Assembly: GCF_003852315.1 (NCBI RefSeq)
Contig: NZ_CP027762.1
Coordinates: forward strand, 5,065,501-5,129,500
DNA from: Pseudomonas sp. LBUM920
Lineage (GTDB): Bacteria > Pseudomonadota > Gammaproteobacteria > Pseudomonadales > Pseudomonadaceae
DNA length: 64,000 bases
Direction: 5' to 3'
Shown: positions 1-8,263 of the stretch, piece by piece
How the letters are laid out: every line of letters starts with the position of its first letter
Numbering within the stretch: the first letter of the stretch is position 1
Notes under the pieces: model-generated
Seen by the model: the letters and a program-made list of their open reading frames with translations, nothing else
Databases searched by the model: none
Told to the model about the DNA's origin: nothing
Translations under genes and position numbers: made by a program

Positions 1-681
1 CTCGGGGAACGCCCGGGACAGACGCAGCCAGGGCAGCGAACAGGCTTCATCAAACGAGCTGCCGCCGGAGTCTTCCGCCAGCAGGCCGACTTTTACATTC
101 AAGTGCGCCGACAGCGAACGCCATTGCGGCCAGTGTTGCGGCAACGCGTACATGTGCAGCGCGGCTTCGGCATCGCAATGCAGGTCGAGGACGATATCGG
201 CGGTGCACGCGTGGCTGAGCAAAACGCGCTGCATGCCTTGCAGCTGGCTGCTCGGCTCGGGCAACGCATTGAGTGCATCGCTCATTGCCTGGCGGATCAT
301 GCGCACATTGGCGTGTGGGTCATCGCCCAGCTTGCCCTGGAGCAACGCGGCGACCGGCTCGCTCAACTCGACGAAATCACGGTTGAAATTCTTGCCGCTG
401 CCGACTTCGAAACGCCCTTGGTGGCTGCCTTGCAACAGCTGGCCCAGGCCCATCGGGTTGGCCACGGGCACCAGCTCGATCACGCCATTGAGCGCACCGT
501 GCTGTTCCAGTTCGGTGAGGCGTTTTTTCAGTTCCCAGGCCGCGCGCATGCCGGGCAATTCATCGGCGTGCAGGCTGGCCTGGATGTAGGCCTTGCGCTC
601 GCCGCTGCCAAAACGAAACACGCTCAGCTGGCGCTCGCAGCCCAGGTGGCCCCAGGGCAACAGGTGATCGATACGTTCCAT
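1..681 (-). CDS. aotO: AotO-like M14/aspartoacylase-family protein (partial)
   Basis: The gene starts with ATG at 681 and runs off the left edge, so only about 227 N-terminal residues are visible. They read as a succinylglutamate desuccinylase/aspartoacylase-type zinc hydrolase: HADE (first zinc His and Glu) lies near residue 39 and a second DLHCD motif lies further on. It begins one base after the aotM stop, so it is translated with the transport operon. In P. aeruginosa the corresponding gene sits between aotM and the ATPase gene aotP; its substrate is not established. The ATPase and argR would be expected beyond the window edge. Confidence 0.82.
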   Translation of the reverse strand, partial: MERIDHLLPWGHLGCERQLSVFRFGSGERKAYIQASLHADELPGMRAAWELKKRLTELEQHGALNGVIELVPVANPMGLGQLLQGSHQGRFEVGSGKNFNRDFVELSEPVAALLQGKLGDDPHANVRMIRQAMSDALNALPEPSSQLQGMQRVLLSHACTADIVLDLHCDAEAALHMYALPQHWPQWRSLSAHLNVKVGLLAEDSGGSSFDEACSLPWLRLSRAFPE

Positions 682-682
682 A

Positions 683-1381
683 TCAGTGCTTCCGTGGCGC
701 CAGGTAGCTGAGCCAGCGGCGCTCGGCCAACTTGAACAGGCGTACCAGGATAAAGGTCAGGCACAGGTAGAACACGCCGGCCGTGATGTAGGCTTCGAAC
801 GGCAAGTAGAACTGGGCGTTCACTGTGCGCGCGGCACCGGTGATGTCGATCAAGGTGACGATGGACGCCAGGCTCGTGGTTTGCAGCATCATGATCACTT
901 CGTTGCTGTACTGCGGCAGCGCACGGCGCAGGGCCGACGGCAGCAGAATGCGGCGGTACAGCTTGTAGCGCGACATGCCCATGGCCTTGGCCGCTTCGAT
1001 CTCACCGTTCGGCGTGGCCTTGAGGCTACCGGCGATGATCTCGGCGGTGTACGCGCTGGTGTTGATCGCAAAGGCCAGGCACGCGCAGAACGTGGCGCTG
1101 GACAGCAGCGGCCACAGGAAGCTTTCGCGCACGGCTTCGAATTGCGCCAGACCGTAGTAGATCAAAAACAGCTGCACCAGCATCGGCGTGCCGCGAATCA
1201 CGTAGGTGTAGAGCCAGGCCGCACCATTGACGATCGGCTGCTTGGACACGCGCATCAAGCCCAGGGGCAAGGCGGCGAGCAAGCCGAAGAACAGCGAGAT
1301 GGCGAGCAATTTCAGGGTGGTCACCAAACCGCCGAGGTACAGCGGCATGGCCTCCCAGATGACGTTGTAGTCGAAGATCAT
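683..1381 (-). CDS. aotM: Arginine/ornithine ABC transporter permease AotM
   Basis: A 232-aa inner-membrane permease of the polar amino-acid (HisM/ArtM) family. Several hydrophobic segments are visible, with the cytoplasmic EAA loop (EAAKAMGMSRYKLYRRILLP) that contacts the ATPase. Its ATG overlaps the aotQ stop by 4 bp (ATGA), the usual sign of translational coupling. With AotQ it should form the heterodimeric channel for basic amino acids delivered by AotJ. The specificity is inferred from gene order (acsA next to aotJQMO, as in PAO1), not from the permease sequence itself. Confidence 0.88.
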   Translation of the reverse strand: MIFDYNVIWEAMPLYLGGLVTTLKLLAISLFFGLLAALPLGLMRVSKQPIVNGAAWLYTYVIRGTPMLVQLFLIYYGLAQFEAVRESFLWPLLSSATFCACLAFAINTSAYTAEIIAGSLKATPNGEIEAAKAMGMSRYKLYRRILLPSALRRALPQYSNEVIMMLQTTSLASIVTLIDITGAARTVNAQFYLPFEAYITAGVFYLCLTFILVRLFKLAERRWLSYLAPRKH

Positions 1382-2067
1382 AGATCAGCCGCCCTTACGC
1401 CTACCGAGTAGCGCTTCTCAAGATAGCGCAGGGCCAGCAACGACACGCTGGTGATCACCAGGTACATCGCCGCCACTGCGAGGAAGAAGGTAAAAGGCTC
1501 GCGGGTGGCGTCTGCCGCCTGCTTGGCCTTGAACATCATGTCTTGCAGGCCCACCACCGAAATCAGCGCGGTGGCTTTGGTCAGTACCAGCCAGTTGTTG
1601 GTAAAACCAGGGATCGCCAGCCGAATCATCTGCGGCACCATCACCCGGAAAAACACCTGGAAACTGCTCATGCCATACGCAAGGCCGGCCTCGGCCTGGC
1701 CCTTGGGAATGGCCATGAAGGCGCCGCGGAAAGTTTCCGACAGGTAGGCGCCAAAGATGAAACCCAGGGTGCCGATACCGGCGGCCAAGGGGTTCAAGTC
1801 GATATAGTCGTCGTAGCCGAGCATCGGCGCGACGCGGTTCAGCAAGTCCTGACCGCCGTAGAAAATCAGCAGGATCAGCACCAGGTCGGGGATCCCGCGG
1901 ATCACCGTGGAGTACAAGTCACCCAGCCAGGCCAACCAGCGCACCGGCGACAGGCGTAACGCGACCCCGATCAGACCCAGAACAATGGCCAAGGCCATGG
2001 ACGACAAGGCGAGCTGAAGCGTCAACCATGCGCCATCGAGGATGACGGCCCCGTAGCCTTTCAACAT
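1378..2067 (-). CDS. aotQ: Arginine/ornithine ABC transporter permease AotQ
   Basis: A 229-aa HisQ-type permease of a polar amino-acid ABC transporter. The EAA loop reads AEAGLAYGMSSFQVFFRVMVP and is preceded and followed by hydrophobic membrane segments. It lies 91 bp downstream of aotJ and overlaps aotM by 4 bp, so the three genes look like one transcript. It is the second half of the membrane channel with AotM. Confidence 0.88.
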   Translation of the reverse strand: MLKGYGAVILDGAWLTLQLALSSMALAIVLGLIGVALRLSPVRWLAWLGDLYSTVIRGIPDLVLILLIFYGGQDLLNRVAPMLGYDDYIDLNPLAAGIGTLGFIFGAYLSETFRGAFMAIPKGQAEAGLAYGMSSFQVFFRVMVPQMIRLAIPGFTNNWLVLTKATALISVVGLQDMMFKAKQAADATREPFTFFLAVAAMYLVITSVSLLALRYLEKRYSVGVRAADL

Positions 2068-2158
2068 GATTCAGGTCCTCGAAAAGGGGGATGAAAAAAT
2101 GGCGCAAACCGCAGGAATTCTGTTGCTTGCGCCATTCTGGACAGACAGCTAGGACGAG

Positions 2159-2944
2159 TTACTTAGGGTCAGCGCCGTAAATATCGAAGTCGAAGTATTT
2201 GTCCTGGATTTTCTTGTATTCGCCGTTGGCACGGATCGCTGCGATGGCCGCGTTGATCTTGTCCAGCTCGGCCTTGTCGCCTTTACGTACAGCGATGCCA
2301 ATGCCGTCGCCGAAGTACTTGGCGTCGGTGAACTGTGGGCCCACGAACGCGTAGCCTTTACCGGCCGGGGTTTTCAGGAAGCCATCTTGCAGCAGGGTGG
2401 CGTCAGCCACGGTGCCGTCGAGGCGACCGGCTTCCACGTCCAGGTAGATTTCGTTCTGCGAGCTGTAAGGCACGACCGTGGCGCCTTTAGGGGCCAGGAC
2501 TTCCTTGGCGAAGCGATCGTGGATCGAACCGCGTTGCACGCCGATTTTCTTGCCTTTCAATTCATCCAGGCTGTCGCTGACCGTGGTGCCTTCCTTCATC
2601 ACCAGCTGCGCTGGGCTCAGGTAGTAGCGGTTGGTGAAGTCCACGGATTTCTTGCGGTCTTCGGTGATGGACATGGACGACAGGATCGCGTCGATCTTGC
2701 GCACTTTGAGCGCAGGGATCAGGCCGTCGAATTCTTGCTCGACCCAGACGCACTTGACCTTCATCTCGGCGCACAGGGCATTGCCGATGTCGTAGTCAAA
2801 ACCGACGATGCTGCCATCCGGCGCCTTCGAGGCAAACGGAGGGTAAGCCGCTTCGATACCAATCTTCAGGGGCTTTTCATCAGCGAAGGCCTGCATCGAC
2901 AGCACGGACAGCGCCAGGGCGCCCAACAGCACAAGTTTCTTCAT
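2159..2944 (-). CDS. aotJ: Arginine/ornithine periplasmic binding protein AotJ
   Basis: A 261-aa periplasmic solute-binding protein of the lysine/arginine/ornithine (SBP_bac_3) family. I chose the ATG at 2944 because a GGAG lies 8 nt upstream and the product then begins with a clean signal peptide (MKKLVLLGALALSVLSMQAFA, cleaved before DEKP). A longer in-frame start at 2992 would put extra residues before it. The mature N-terminus (LKIGIEAAYPPFASKAPDG, then GFDYDIG) is the ligand-binding signature of the family. It is the first gene of the aot operon. A TGTCGC-N8-AA ArgR-type half-site lies about 155 nt upstream. Confidence 0.9.
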   Translation of the reverse strand: MKKLVLLGALALSVLSMQAFADEKPLKIGIEAAYPPFASKAPDGSIVGFDYDIGNALCAEMKVKCVWVEQEFDGLIPALKVRKIDAILSSMSITEDRKKSVDFTNRYYLSPAQLVMKEGTTVSDSLDELKGKKIGVQRGSIHDRFAKEVLAPKGATVVPYSSQNEIYLDVEAGRLDGTVADATLLQDGFLKTPAGKGYAFVGPQFTDAKYFGDGIGIAVRKGDKAELDKINAAIAAIRANGEYKKIQDKYFDFDIYGADPK

Positions 2945-3099
2945 CTTGGGACTCCATCGGTAGGGCAAAAAGCAGAATGAGCCGTGGCCCACGATGCGAC
3001 TTAAGTGAAACCGAATAGCGGTGCTGCGTCCTACCCCGGTTCAGCATTGGAGACGACGAGCGAGTGATCGGCATTCTAACGACAGGCCGGAAGCCGATA

Positions 3100-3115
3100 T
3101 TTCCTCAATGCGACA
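3100..3115 (-). promoter_or_regulatory. Candidate ArgR half-site upstream of aotJ
   Basis: Read on the minus strand, TGTCGC is followed by 8 bases and then AA, which fits the Pseudomonas ArgR half-site described for arginine-regulated promoters. A weaker copy, keeping only the AA at the right phase, lies one 21-nt turn upstream. The position, before an aotJ homologue, matches the known ArgR control of this operon in P. aeruginosa. Confidence 0.5.
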
Positions 3116-3466
3116 ACAATTTACAGAAGCACTGAGAAAGCGGTTCCAGCACATTGACAGCCTCTGAATTTTATGCAGAGACAAAAGATATTAAACCTGT
3201 TGATGCTGCAAATTGCGGGCCTATTATTCGCAAACCCTTCTAGCACGGCAAGTCTGGCGTTTAATCTTATTTCAGAGGGTGTCTAAAACGGGGCTTTTCG
3301 GGGCACGGGCGTAGCACTTTGCCTCAGGTTTGGGCACAGGGTTACACATTTGGCTTGCTCGGTAACATTCAGATACGTCCTACGAGCGAAGTCGATATTT
3401 ATTGGCTTGGTGGTTATGCCGGTCTGTCAGACCTACACCGCCTTGTCCATGAAATACATTCCAAAT
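3116..3466. other. Intergenic DNA between aotJ promoter region and REPIN
   Basis: About 350 bp without a convincing gene. It should hold the upstream part of the aotJ promoter. Short open frames here run through the neighbouring REPIN and have no ribosome-binding site, so none is called. Confidence 0.6.
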
Positions 3467-3553
3467 GTGGGAGCGGGCTTGCTCGCGAATACGCTGGGTC
3501 AGCTGCACATCTGCTAGCTGGTGCACCGCATTCGCGAGCAAGCCCGCTCCCAC
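3467..3553. repeat. REPIN (inverted REP pair)
   Basis: Two REP cores in inverted orientation: GTGGGAGCGGGCTTGCTCGCGAA at the left (given here only as a type; the core is GTGGGAGCGGGCTTGC) and its complement at the right. They are separated by a short variable loop, the whole being 87 bp. It lies between the convergently placed 3' end of acsA and the 5' region of aotJ. Confidence 0.9.
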
Positions 3554-3583
3554 AGGGGATTTGCATTGGCTTCGAGATCCTGC

Positions 3584-3618
3584 AAAAAAGCCCCACCCGG
3601 CTCACGCCAAATGGGGCC
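3584..3618 (-). terminator. Rho-independent terminator of acsA
   Basis: On the minus strand, GCCCCA (3617-3612) pairs with TGGGGC (3595-3590) and is followed by six T residues (3589-3584). It lies 20 bp after the acsA stop, with a 16-nt loop. Confidence 0.65.
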
Positions 3619-3637
3619 CTGTCCCACAAACCCCGCC

Positions 3638-5593
3638 TTACGCGGCGTTCATGGTCTTGTGCGTTTCAATCAAATGCGCCACCACCCCCGGATCAGCCAA
3701 GGTGGAGATATCCCCCAACCCGTCATATTCAGCCGTGGCGATCTTGCGCAAAATCCGCCGCATGATTTTCCCCGAGCGCGTCTTCGGCAAGCCCGGTGCC
3801 CACTGGATCACATCCGGCGACGCAATCGGCCCGATCTCTTTGCGCACCCAGTTTTTCAGTTCCAGGCGCAGCGCTTCGTTCGGCTCTTCACCATTTTTGA
3901 GCGTGACATACACATAGATGCCCTGCCCCTTGATGTCATGGGGCACGCCCACCACCGCCGCTTCGGCGACTTTCGGGTGTGCAACCATCGCGCTTTCGAT
4001 CTCGGCAGTGCCCATGCGGTGGCCGGACACGTTCAACACGTCGTCTACACGGCCGGTGATCCACCAGTAGCCATCCTCATCGCGACGCGCGCCGTCACCG
4101 GTGAAGTACATGCCACGGAAGGTCTTGAAGTAGGTGTCGACGAAGCGGTCATGGTCGCCGTACAGCGTACGCGCCTGGCCAGGCCACGAATCGAGAATCA
4201 CCAGGTTGCCTTCGGCAGCGCCCTCGATGATGTTGCCCAGGTTGTCCACCAACGCCGGCACCACACCGAAGAATGGCCGCGCCGCCGAGCCCGGCTTGAG
4301 CGCGTGCGCACCCGGCAGCGGGCTCATCAGGGTGGCGCCGGTTTCGGTCTGCCACCAGGTGTCGACGATCGGGCAACGGGATTGTCCGACGTTCTTGTAG
4401 TACCAGTCCCACGCTTCCGGGTTAATCGGCTCACCGACTGAACCGAGCAGACGCAAGCTGCTGCCGTCCACGCCTTCGCAGGCGGCGGTGCCGGATGCCA
4501 TCATCGCGCGGATCGCAGTGGGCGCGGTGTAGAGGATATTGACCTTGTGCTTGTCGACGATCTTGCCGACACGGGTGATGTCCGGGTAGTTCGGCACGCC
4601 TTCGAACAGCAGCGTGGTCGCGCCATTGGCCAATGGGCCGTACACGATATAAGTGTGGCCGGTGACCCAACCGACGTCGGCGGTGCACCAGTAGATTTCG
4701 CCGGGGCGGTAGTCGAACACGCGCTCGTGGGTCAGGGCCGCATACAGCAGGTAGCCGCCGGTGGTGTGCTGCACGCCTTTGGGTTTGCCGGTGGAGCCGG
4801 AGGTGTAGAGGATGAACAGCGCTTCTTCGGCGCCCATCTCTTTGGGCGCACACACGGTGCCCGCCACTTTCATCAGGTCTTCGTACCAGATGTCGCGATG
4901 CTGGTTCCACTTGATGTTGCCATTGGTGCGCTTGCACACAATGACCTTCTGGATGCTGCTGGTTTCCGGGTTGGTCAGCGCGTCGTCGACGTTGGCCTTC
5001 AGCGGAATTTTCTTACCGGCGCGGATACCTTCGTCGGCGGTGATCACCACCTTCGACTTACAGTCGATGATGCGACCGGCCAGCGCCTCCGGCGAAAAAC
5101 CGCCAAACACCACGGAGTGGATCGCACCGATGCGGGTACAGGCCAACATGGCGACCACAGCTTCGGGGATCATCGGCATATAGATAGTCACCACGTCACC
5201 GCGGTGCACATCCTGGCCACGCAAGGCGTTGGCGAACTTGCAGACTTCTTCATGCAGCTCGCGGTAGGTGATGGTGCGGCTTTCGGAAGGGTCATCGCCT
5301 TCCCAGATGATCGCCGCCTGGTCGCCACGCTCGGCGAGGTGACGGTCCAGGCAGTTGTAGGAAACGTTGAGGGTGCCATCGGCGAACCATTTGATGTCGA
5401 CATGGTGGTCGTCGAAAGAGGTCTGCTTGACCGCGGTGAAAGGCTTGACCCAGTCAAGGCGCTTGGCTTGCTCGCGCCAGAAGCCATCGGGGTTGACCAC
5501 CGACTGCTGGTACATGGCCTTGTAGGTCGCCTCGTCGGTCAGCGTGTTGGCTGCTACTTCGGGGCGAACGGGGTACAGGGAAGCCGCACTCAT
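3638..5593 (-). CDS. acsA: Acetyl-CoA synthetase AcsA
   Basis: A 651-aa ANL-superfamily enzyme that activates acetate to acetyl-AMP and then acetyl-CoA (EC 6.2.1.1). The ATP-binding loop LYTSGSTGKPKGVQ, the WWQTETG motif, the TGDGARRDEDGYWWITGRVDD hinge and the C-terminal PKTRSGKIMRR motif are all present. The lysine of that last motif is residue 609, the site that is reversibly acetylated in the Salmonella enzyme. The length is normal for Acs. GAGG lies 9 nt before the ATG. It is monocistronic on the minus strand, with its own terminator. Confidence 0.97.
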   Translation of the reverse strand: MSAASLYPVRPEVAANTLTDEATYKAMYQQSVVNPDGFWREQAKRLDWVKPFTAVKQTSFDDHHVDIKWFADGTLNVSYNCLDRHLAERGDQAAIIWEGDDPSESRTITYRELHEEVCKFANALRGQDVHRGDVVTIYMPMIPEAVVAMLACTRIGAIHSVVFGGFSPEALAGRIIDCKSKVVITADEGIRAGKKIPLKANVDDALTNPETSSIQKVIVCKRTNGNIKWNQHRDIWYEDLMKVAGTVCAPKEMGAEEALFILYTSGSTGKPKGVQHTTGGYLLYAALTHERVFDYRPGEIYWCTADVGWVTGHTYIVYGPLANGATTLLFEGVPNYPDITRVGKIVDKHKVNILYTAPTAIRAMMASGTAACEGVDGSSLRLLGSVGEPINPEAWDWYYKNVGQSRCPIVDTWWQTETGATLMSPLPGAHALKPGSAARPFFGVVPALVDNLGNIIEGAAEGNLVILDSWPGQARTLYGDHDRFVDTYFKTFRGMYFTGDGARRDEDGYWWITGRVDDVLNVSGHRMGTAEIESAMVAHPKVAEAAVVGVPHDIKGQGIYVYVTLKNGEEPNEALRLELKNWVRKEIGPIASPDVIQWAPGLPKTRSGKIMRRILRKIATAEYDGLGDISTLADPGVVAHLIETHKTMNAA

Positions 5594-5990
5594 CTTTCTT
5601 ACCTCGGTGACAATAGTTGTTTTTGTATGCCCTGTTGTAGCCGGGGCGCCCCCATAGAACCATTCGACGATGGTAGTAACAAGCCCCTACAAATTGCCCT
5701 GCTATGCCCGTTTATGGCTCTGGCCCGCGCCCTGCGTGGCTTTCCGGCTGGGTGAAAAAACCTTTATCAGGGGATTGTTACAAAAACCGCCAATAGTGTT
5801 TATCAAAAGCACGGGTATATGAATATAACTCGCGGGCCTAAAATCAACGCCGTCAACAAGACACTGTGATTAACAACGTAACAGCCCCCACGAAGGCAAC
5901 GTTAATCCGAACTTCCCAACTCTTAAGTTACACACGTGGCCTCACAAGGGCCCCGTGACCCCTTTCGCCCTGAAGAAGGTAAGTAAAGAA
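5594..5990. other. Divergent intergenic region acsA / DUF2790 gene
   Basis: About 400 bp holding the promoters of two divergent genes. The middle is AT-richer than the surroundings. No operator or promoter could be assigned with confidence by eye. Confidence 0.5.
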
Positions 5991-6260
5991 ATGAAAGCTC
6001 TCGTAGTTATGGCCCTCAGCAGCTTGTGCGCCACCGCCGCCCTGGCCGATGAGGCCCCGACCGAGCTGGCCGGCCAGAACGCCCCGCTCGTTGAGGATTA
6101 CACTTACAGCACTCACTTGGATGTGGCCAAAGTCTTGTCCATGAGCACTGTTCCGGAAGTATGCCAAGTTGTACCGGTACAAATGGAATATGAAGACTCC
6201 CAAGGTCAACGTCATATTCTTAATTACCAAGTAATGGGCAACGGTTGTTCTAACGGGTAA
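5991..6260 (+). CDS. DUF2790 family secreted protein
   Basis: An 89-aa protein of the Pseudomonas DUF2790 family; the function is unknown. The ATG at 5991 gives an immediate signal peptide (MKALVVMALSSLCATAALA, then DEAP), so it is probably periplasmic. Twelve extra in-frame codons upstream are unlikely to be translated, because the GAAGGTAAG ribosome-binding region lies inside them. The mature part carries two cysteines (VCQVV and GNGCSNG), possibly a disulfide. It stands alone, divergent from acsA. Confidence 0.8.
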   Translation: MKALVVMALSSLCATAALADEAPTELAGQNAPLVEDYTYSTHLDVAKVLSMSTVPEVCQVVPVQMEYEDSQGQRHILNYQVMGNGCSNG

Positions 6261-6290
6261 CAGGTTATTGAGTCAGGTTTAAACCCGGAT

Positions 6291-6325
6291 CTTGGTCACC
6301 GCAAGTAATCGTTCTTGCGGCCAAG
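6291..6325. terminator. Stem-loop after the DUF2790 gene
   Basis: CTTGG..CCGCAAG pairs with CTTGCGG..CCAAG around an 8-nt loop. There is no clear T tract, so it may be an RNA 3'-end stabiliser and not a true terminator. Confidence 0.45.
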
Positions 6326-6355
6326 AACCTATTTCGAACCCACCATGAAACAAAT

Positions 6356-6380
6356 GTGGGAGCTGGCTTGCCTGCGATGG
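6356..6380. repeat. Single REP element
   Basis: GTGGGAGCTGGCTTGCCTGC followed by GATGG, with no inverted partner nearby: an orphan REP or half of a decayed REPIN. Confidence 0.7.
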
Positions 6381-6838
6381 CAATTTCAGCCTTACCCACC
6401 TCCCAAAGCCCGCCACCTACCCGCCTCTCCTGCCCCCACAAAAACTATCCCACCGCCCGTCAAAAAATTCCTATCCCGGCAAAGCCTTGCAAACACACGC
6501 TTTGGCCGAAAAGCGCGCCATTTTGGCCCTCCCTCGTGACCATCCGCCGCAACACAAAGCCGATTTTTTCCCTATAATGCGCGGGTAAATCGGGCCTGCA
6601 ATATCCCTTTACACTGGGATGAAGAGCCAGACCTGAGGCCTCCCGCTGGAGCATGCACCAGTCGCTCCGCCCCTCAGCCTCACGCAGAGCACCCGTTACC
6701 CAATTCCGTTTAATGCCTGCGCGAGCTGTTGCAACAAACGATTTCTTAAGATCCACCGCGGCCTCTGGGCCGTGTGAACACCCAACCATCCGGTTTCACA
6801 CGGGCACCTTTGAGCCCTCACGCAGGAGACGACACGTC
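6381..6838 (+). promoter_or_regulatory. nrdB promoter and long 5' leader
   Basis: A consensus TATAAT at 6573-6578 (after a T tract) would start transcription near 6585, leaving an untranslated leader of about 250 nt before nrdB. No good -35 hexamer is visible 17 bp upstream. The last 80 nt of the leader contain two overlapping hairpins: CGGCC/GGCCG at 6759-6772, and CCGTGTGAA (6770-6778) with TTCACACGG (6795-6803). They share three bases, so they compete. The open frame starting at 6653 is in frame with nrdB but lacks a good ribosome-binding site. Confidence 0.5.
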
Positions 6839-8089
6839 ATGCTGAGCTGGGACGAATTCGACAAAGAAGAAGAAGGCGAAGTAGCCGCTAAAGGCGCCAA
6901 CGCCGGCCACGCCACCGAAGCCAACATGGACCGCCTCGACGGTGCCGGCGCCGCCGCCGCCATCGAAGCCCGCGCCGTCACCGCCAGTGACTCCGCCGCC
7001 ATCGTGCGCGCCAAGGCCGCCCTGGACAAACTCGACGTCGCCGAAGGCCTCGCCGAGCTGGAAGGCTCCGCCGCCCGCGTCGCCGTAGACGAAAAGCGCA
7101 TGATCAACTGCCGCGCCGACCTCAACCAACTCGTGCCCTTCAAGTACGACTGGGCCTGGCAGAAGTACCTCGACGGCTGCGCCAACCACTGGATGCCGCA
7201 AGAGGTCAACATGACCGCCGACATCGCCTTGTGGAAAAACCCCGAAGGCCTGACCGACGACGAGCGTCGCATCGTCATGCGCAACCTCGGCTTCTTCTCC
7301 ACCGCCGACTCCCTGGTTGCCAACAACCTGGTGCTGGCCGTGTACCGCCTGATCACCAACCCGGAGTGCCGCCAGTACATCCTGCGCCAGGCCTTCGAAG
7401 AAGCGATCCACACCCACGCCTACCAGTACTGCATCGAATCGCTGGCCATGGATGAAGGCGAGATCTTCAACATGTACCACGAGATTCCATCGGTGGCCAA
7501 AAAGGCCGCCTGGGGTTTGAAATACACCCGCTCGATCTCCGATCCGAAGTTCGAAACCGGTACCGTCGAGACTGATAAAGAGTTGCTGCGCAACCTGGTC
7601 GCCTACTACTGCGTCCTGGAAGGCATCTTCTTCTACTGCGGCTTCACCCAGATTTTGTCCATGGGCCGTCGCAATAAAATGACCGGCGTGGCTGAGCAGT
7701 TCCAGTACATCCTGCGCGACGAGTCGATGCATCTGAACTTCGGTATCGATGTGATCAACCAGATCAAAATCGAAAACCCACACTTGTGGGATGCCGAGAT
7801 GAAAGAAGAAGCGACCCAGATGATCCTGCAAGGGACTCAGCTGGAGATCGAGTACGCCCGCGATACCATGCCGCGCGGCGTGTTGGGCATGAACGCGGCG
7901 ATGATGGAGGACTACCTCAAGTTCATCGCGAACCGTCGTTTGTCGCAGATTGGCTTGAAGGAAGAGTATCCAGGCACCACCAACCCGTTCCCGTGGATGA
8001 GCGAGATCATGGACTTGAAGAAAGAGAAGAACTTCTTCGAAACCCGCGTGATCGAGTATCAGACCGGCGGCGCGTTGAGCTGGGATTAA
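6839..8089 (+). CDS. nrdB: Class Ia ribonucleotide reductase beta subunit NrdB
   Basis: A 416-aa R2 subunit of aerobic ribonucleotide reductase, which carries the diiron-tyrosyl radical cofactor. The ferritin-like core is intact: QAFEEAIHTHAYQYC and the second ligand helix RDESMHLNFGIDVINQI are visible. I start it at the ATG at 6839 (AGGAG 12 nt upstream; MLSWDEFDKEEE), not the longer frame. The first ~75 residues are an Ala- and acid-rich extension before the R2 fold. nrdA is not next to it in this window, so the partner must be encoded elsewhere. Confidence 0.96.
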   Translation: MLSWDEFDKEEEGEVAAKGANAGHATEANMDRLDGAGAAAAIEARAVTASDSAAIVRAKAALDKLDVAEGLAELEGSAARVAVDEKRMINCRADLNQLVPFKYDWAWQKYLDGCANHWMPQEVNMTADIALWKNPEGLTDDERRIVMRNLGFFSTADSLVANNLVLAVYRLITNPECRQYILRQAFEEAIHTHAYQYCIESLAMDEGEIFNMYHEIPSVAKKAAWGLKYTRSISDPKFETGTVETDKELLRNLVAYYCVLEGIFFYCGFTQILSMGRRNKMTGVAEQFQYILRDESMHLNFGIDVINQIKIENPHLWDAEMKEEATQMILQGTQLEIEYARDTMPRGVLGMNAAMMEDYLKFIANRRLSQIGLKEEYPGTTNPFPWMSEIMDLKKEKNFFETRVIEYQTGGALSWD

Positions 8090-8111
8090 TCCTAGAGTCG
8101 GCCCCACCGAG

Positions 8112-8138
8112 AAGCCCTGACATGTTCAGGGCTTTTTT
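8112..8138 (+). terminator. Rho-independent terminator of nrdB
   Basis: AAGCCCTGA (8112-8120) pairs with TCAGGGCTT (8126-8134) around a 5-nt loop and runs into a six-T tract. It lies 23 bp after the nrdB stop. Confidence 0.92.
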
Positions 8139-8263
8139 ATGCTCAGTGATCTGAATATTCCCAAATTCAGAGACGGTCAAATCCCAGCAGACTGTAGGAA
8201 ATTTCGTAGACGCAATAATGGCTACTCAGTATCGTCCGAGGGTTTTCTACCCTTGGCGGCTGT

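Noticed and set aside
3319..3765. Small coding frames across the REPIN before acsA
   Set aside because: They read through the palindrome and the acsA end, without a start signal or homology that I recognise.
4547..5755. A 402-codon open frame antisense to acsA
   Set aside because: Same reasoning: a shadow of acsA with no recognisable domain.
6818..8107. A 429-codon open frame antisense to nrdB
   Set aside because: nrdB is certain, the antisense frame has no ribosome-binding site and its residue make-up (His/Val/Gly-rich) is the usual shadow of a high-GC gene.
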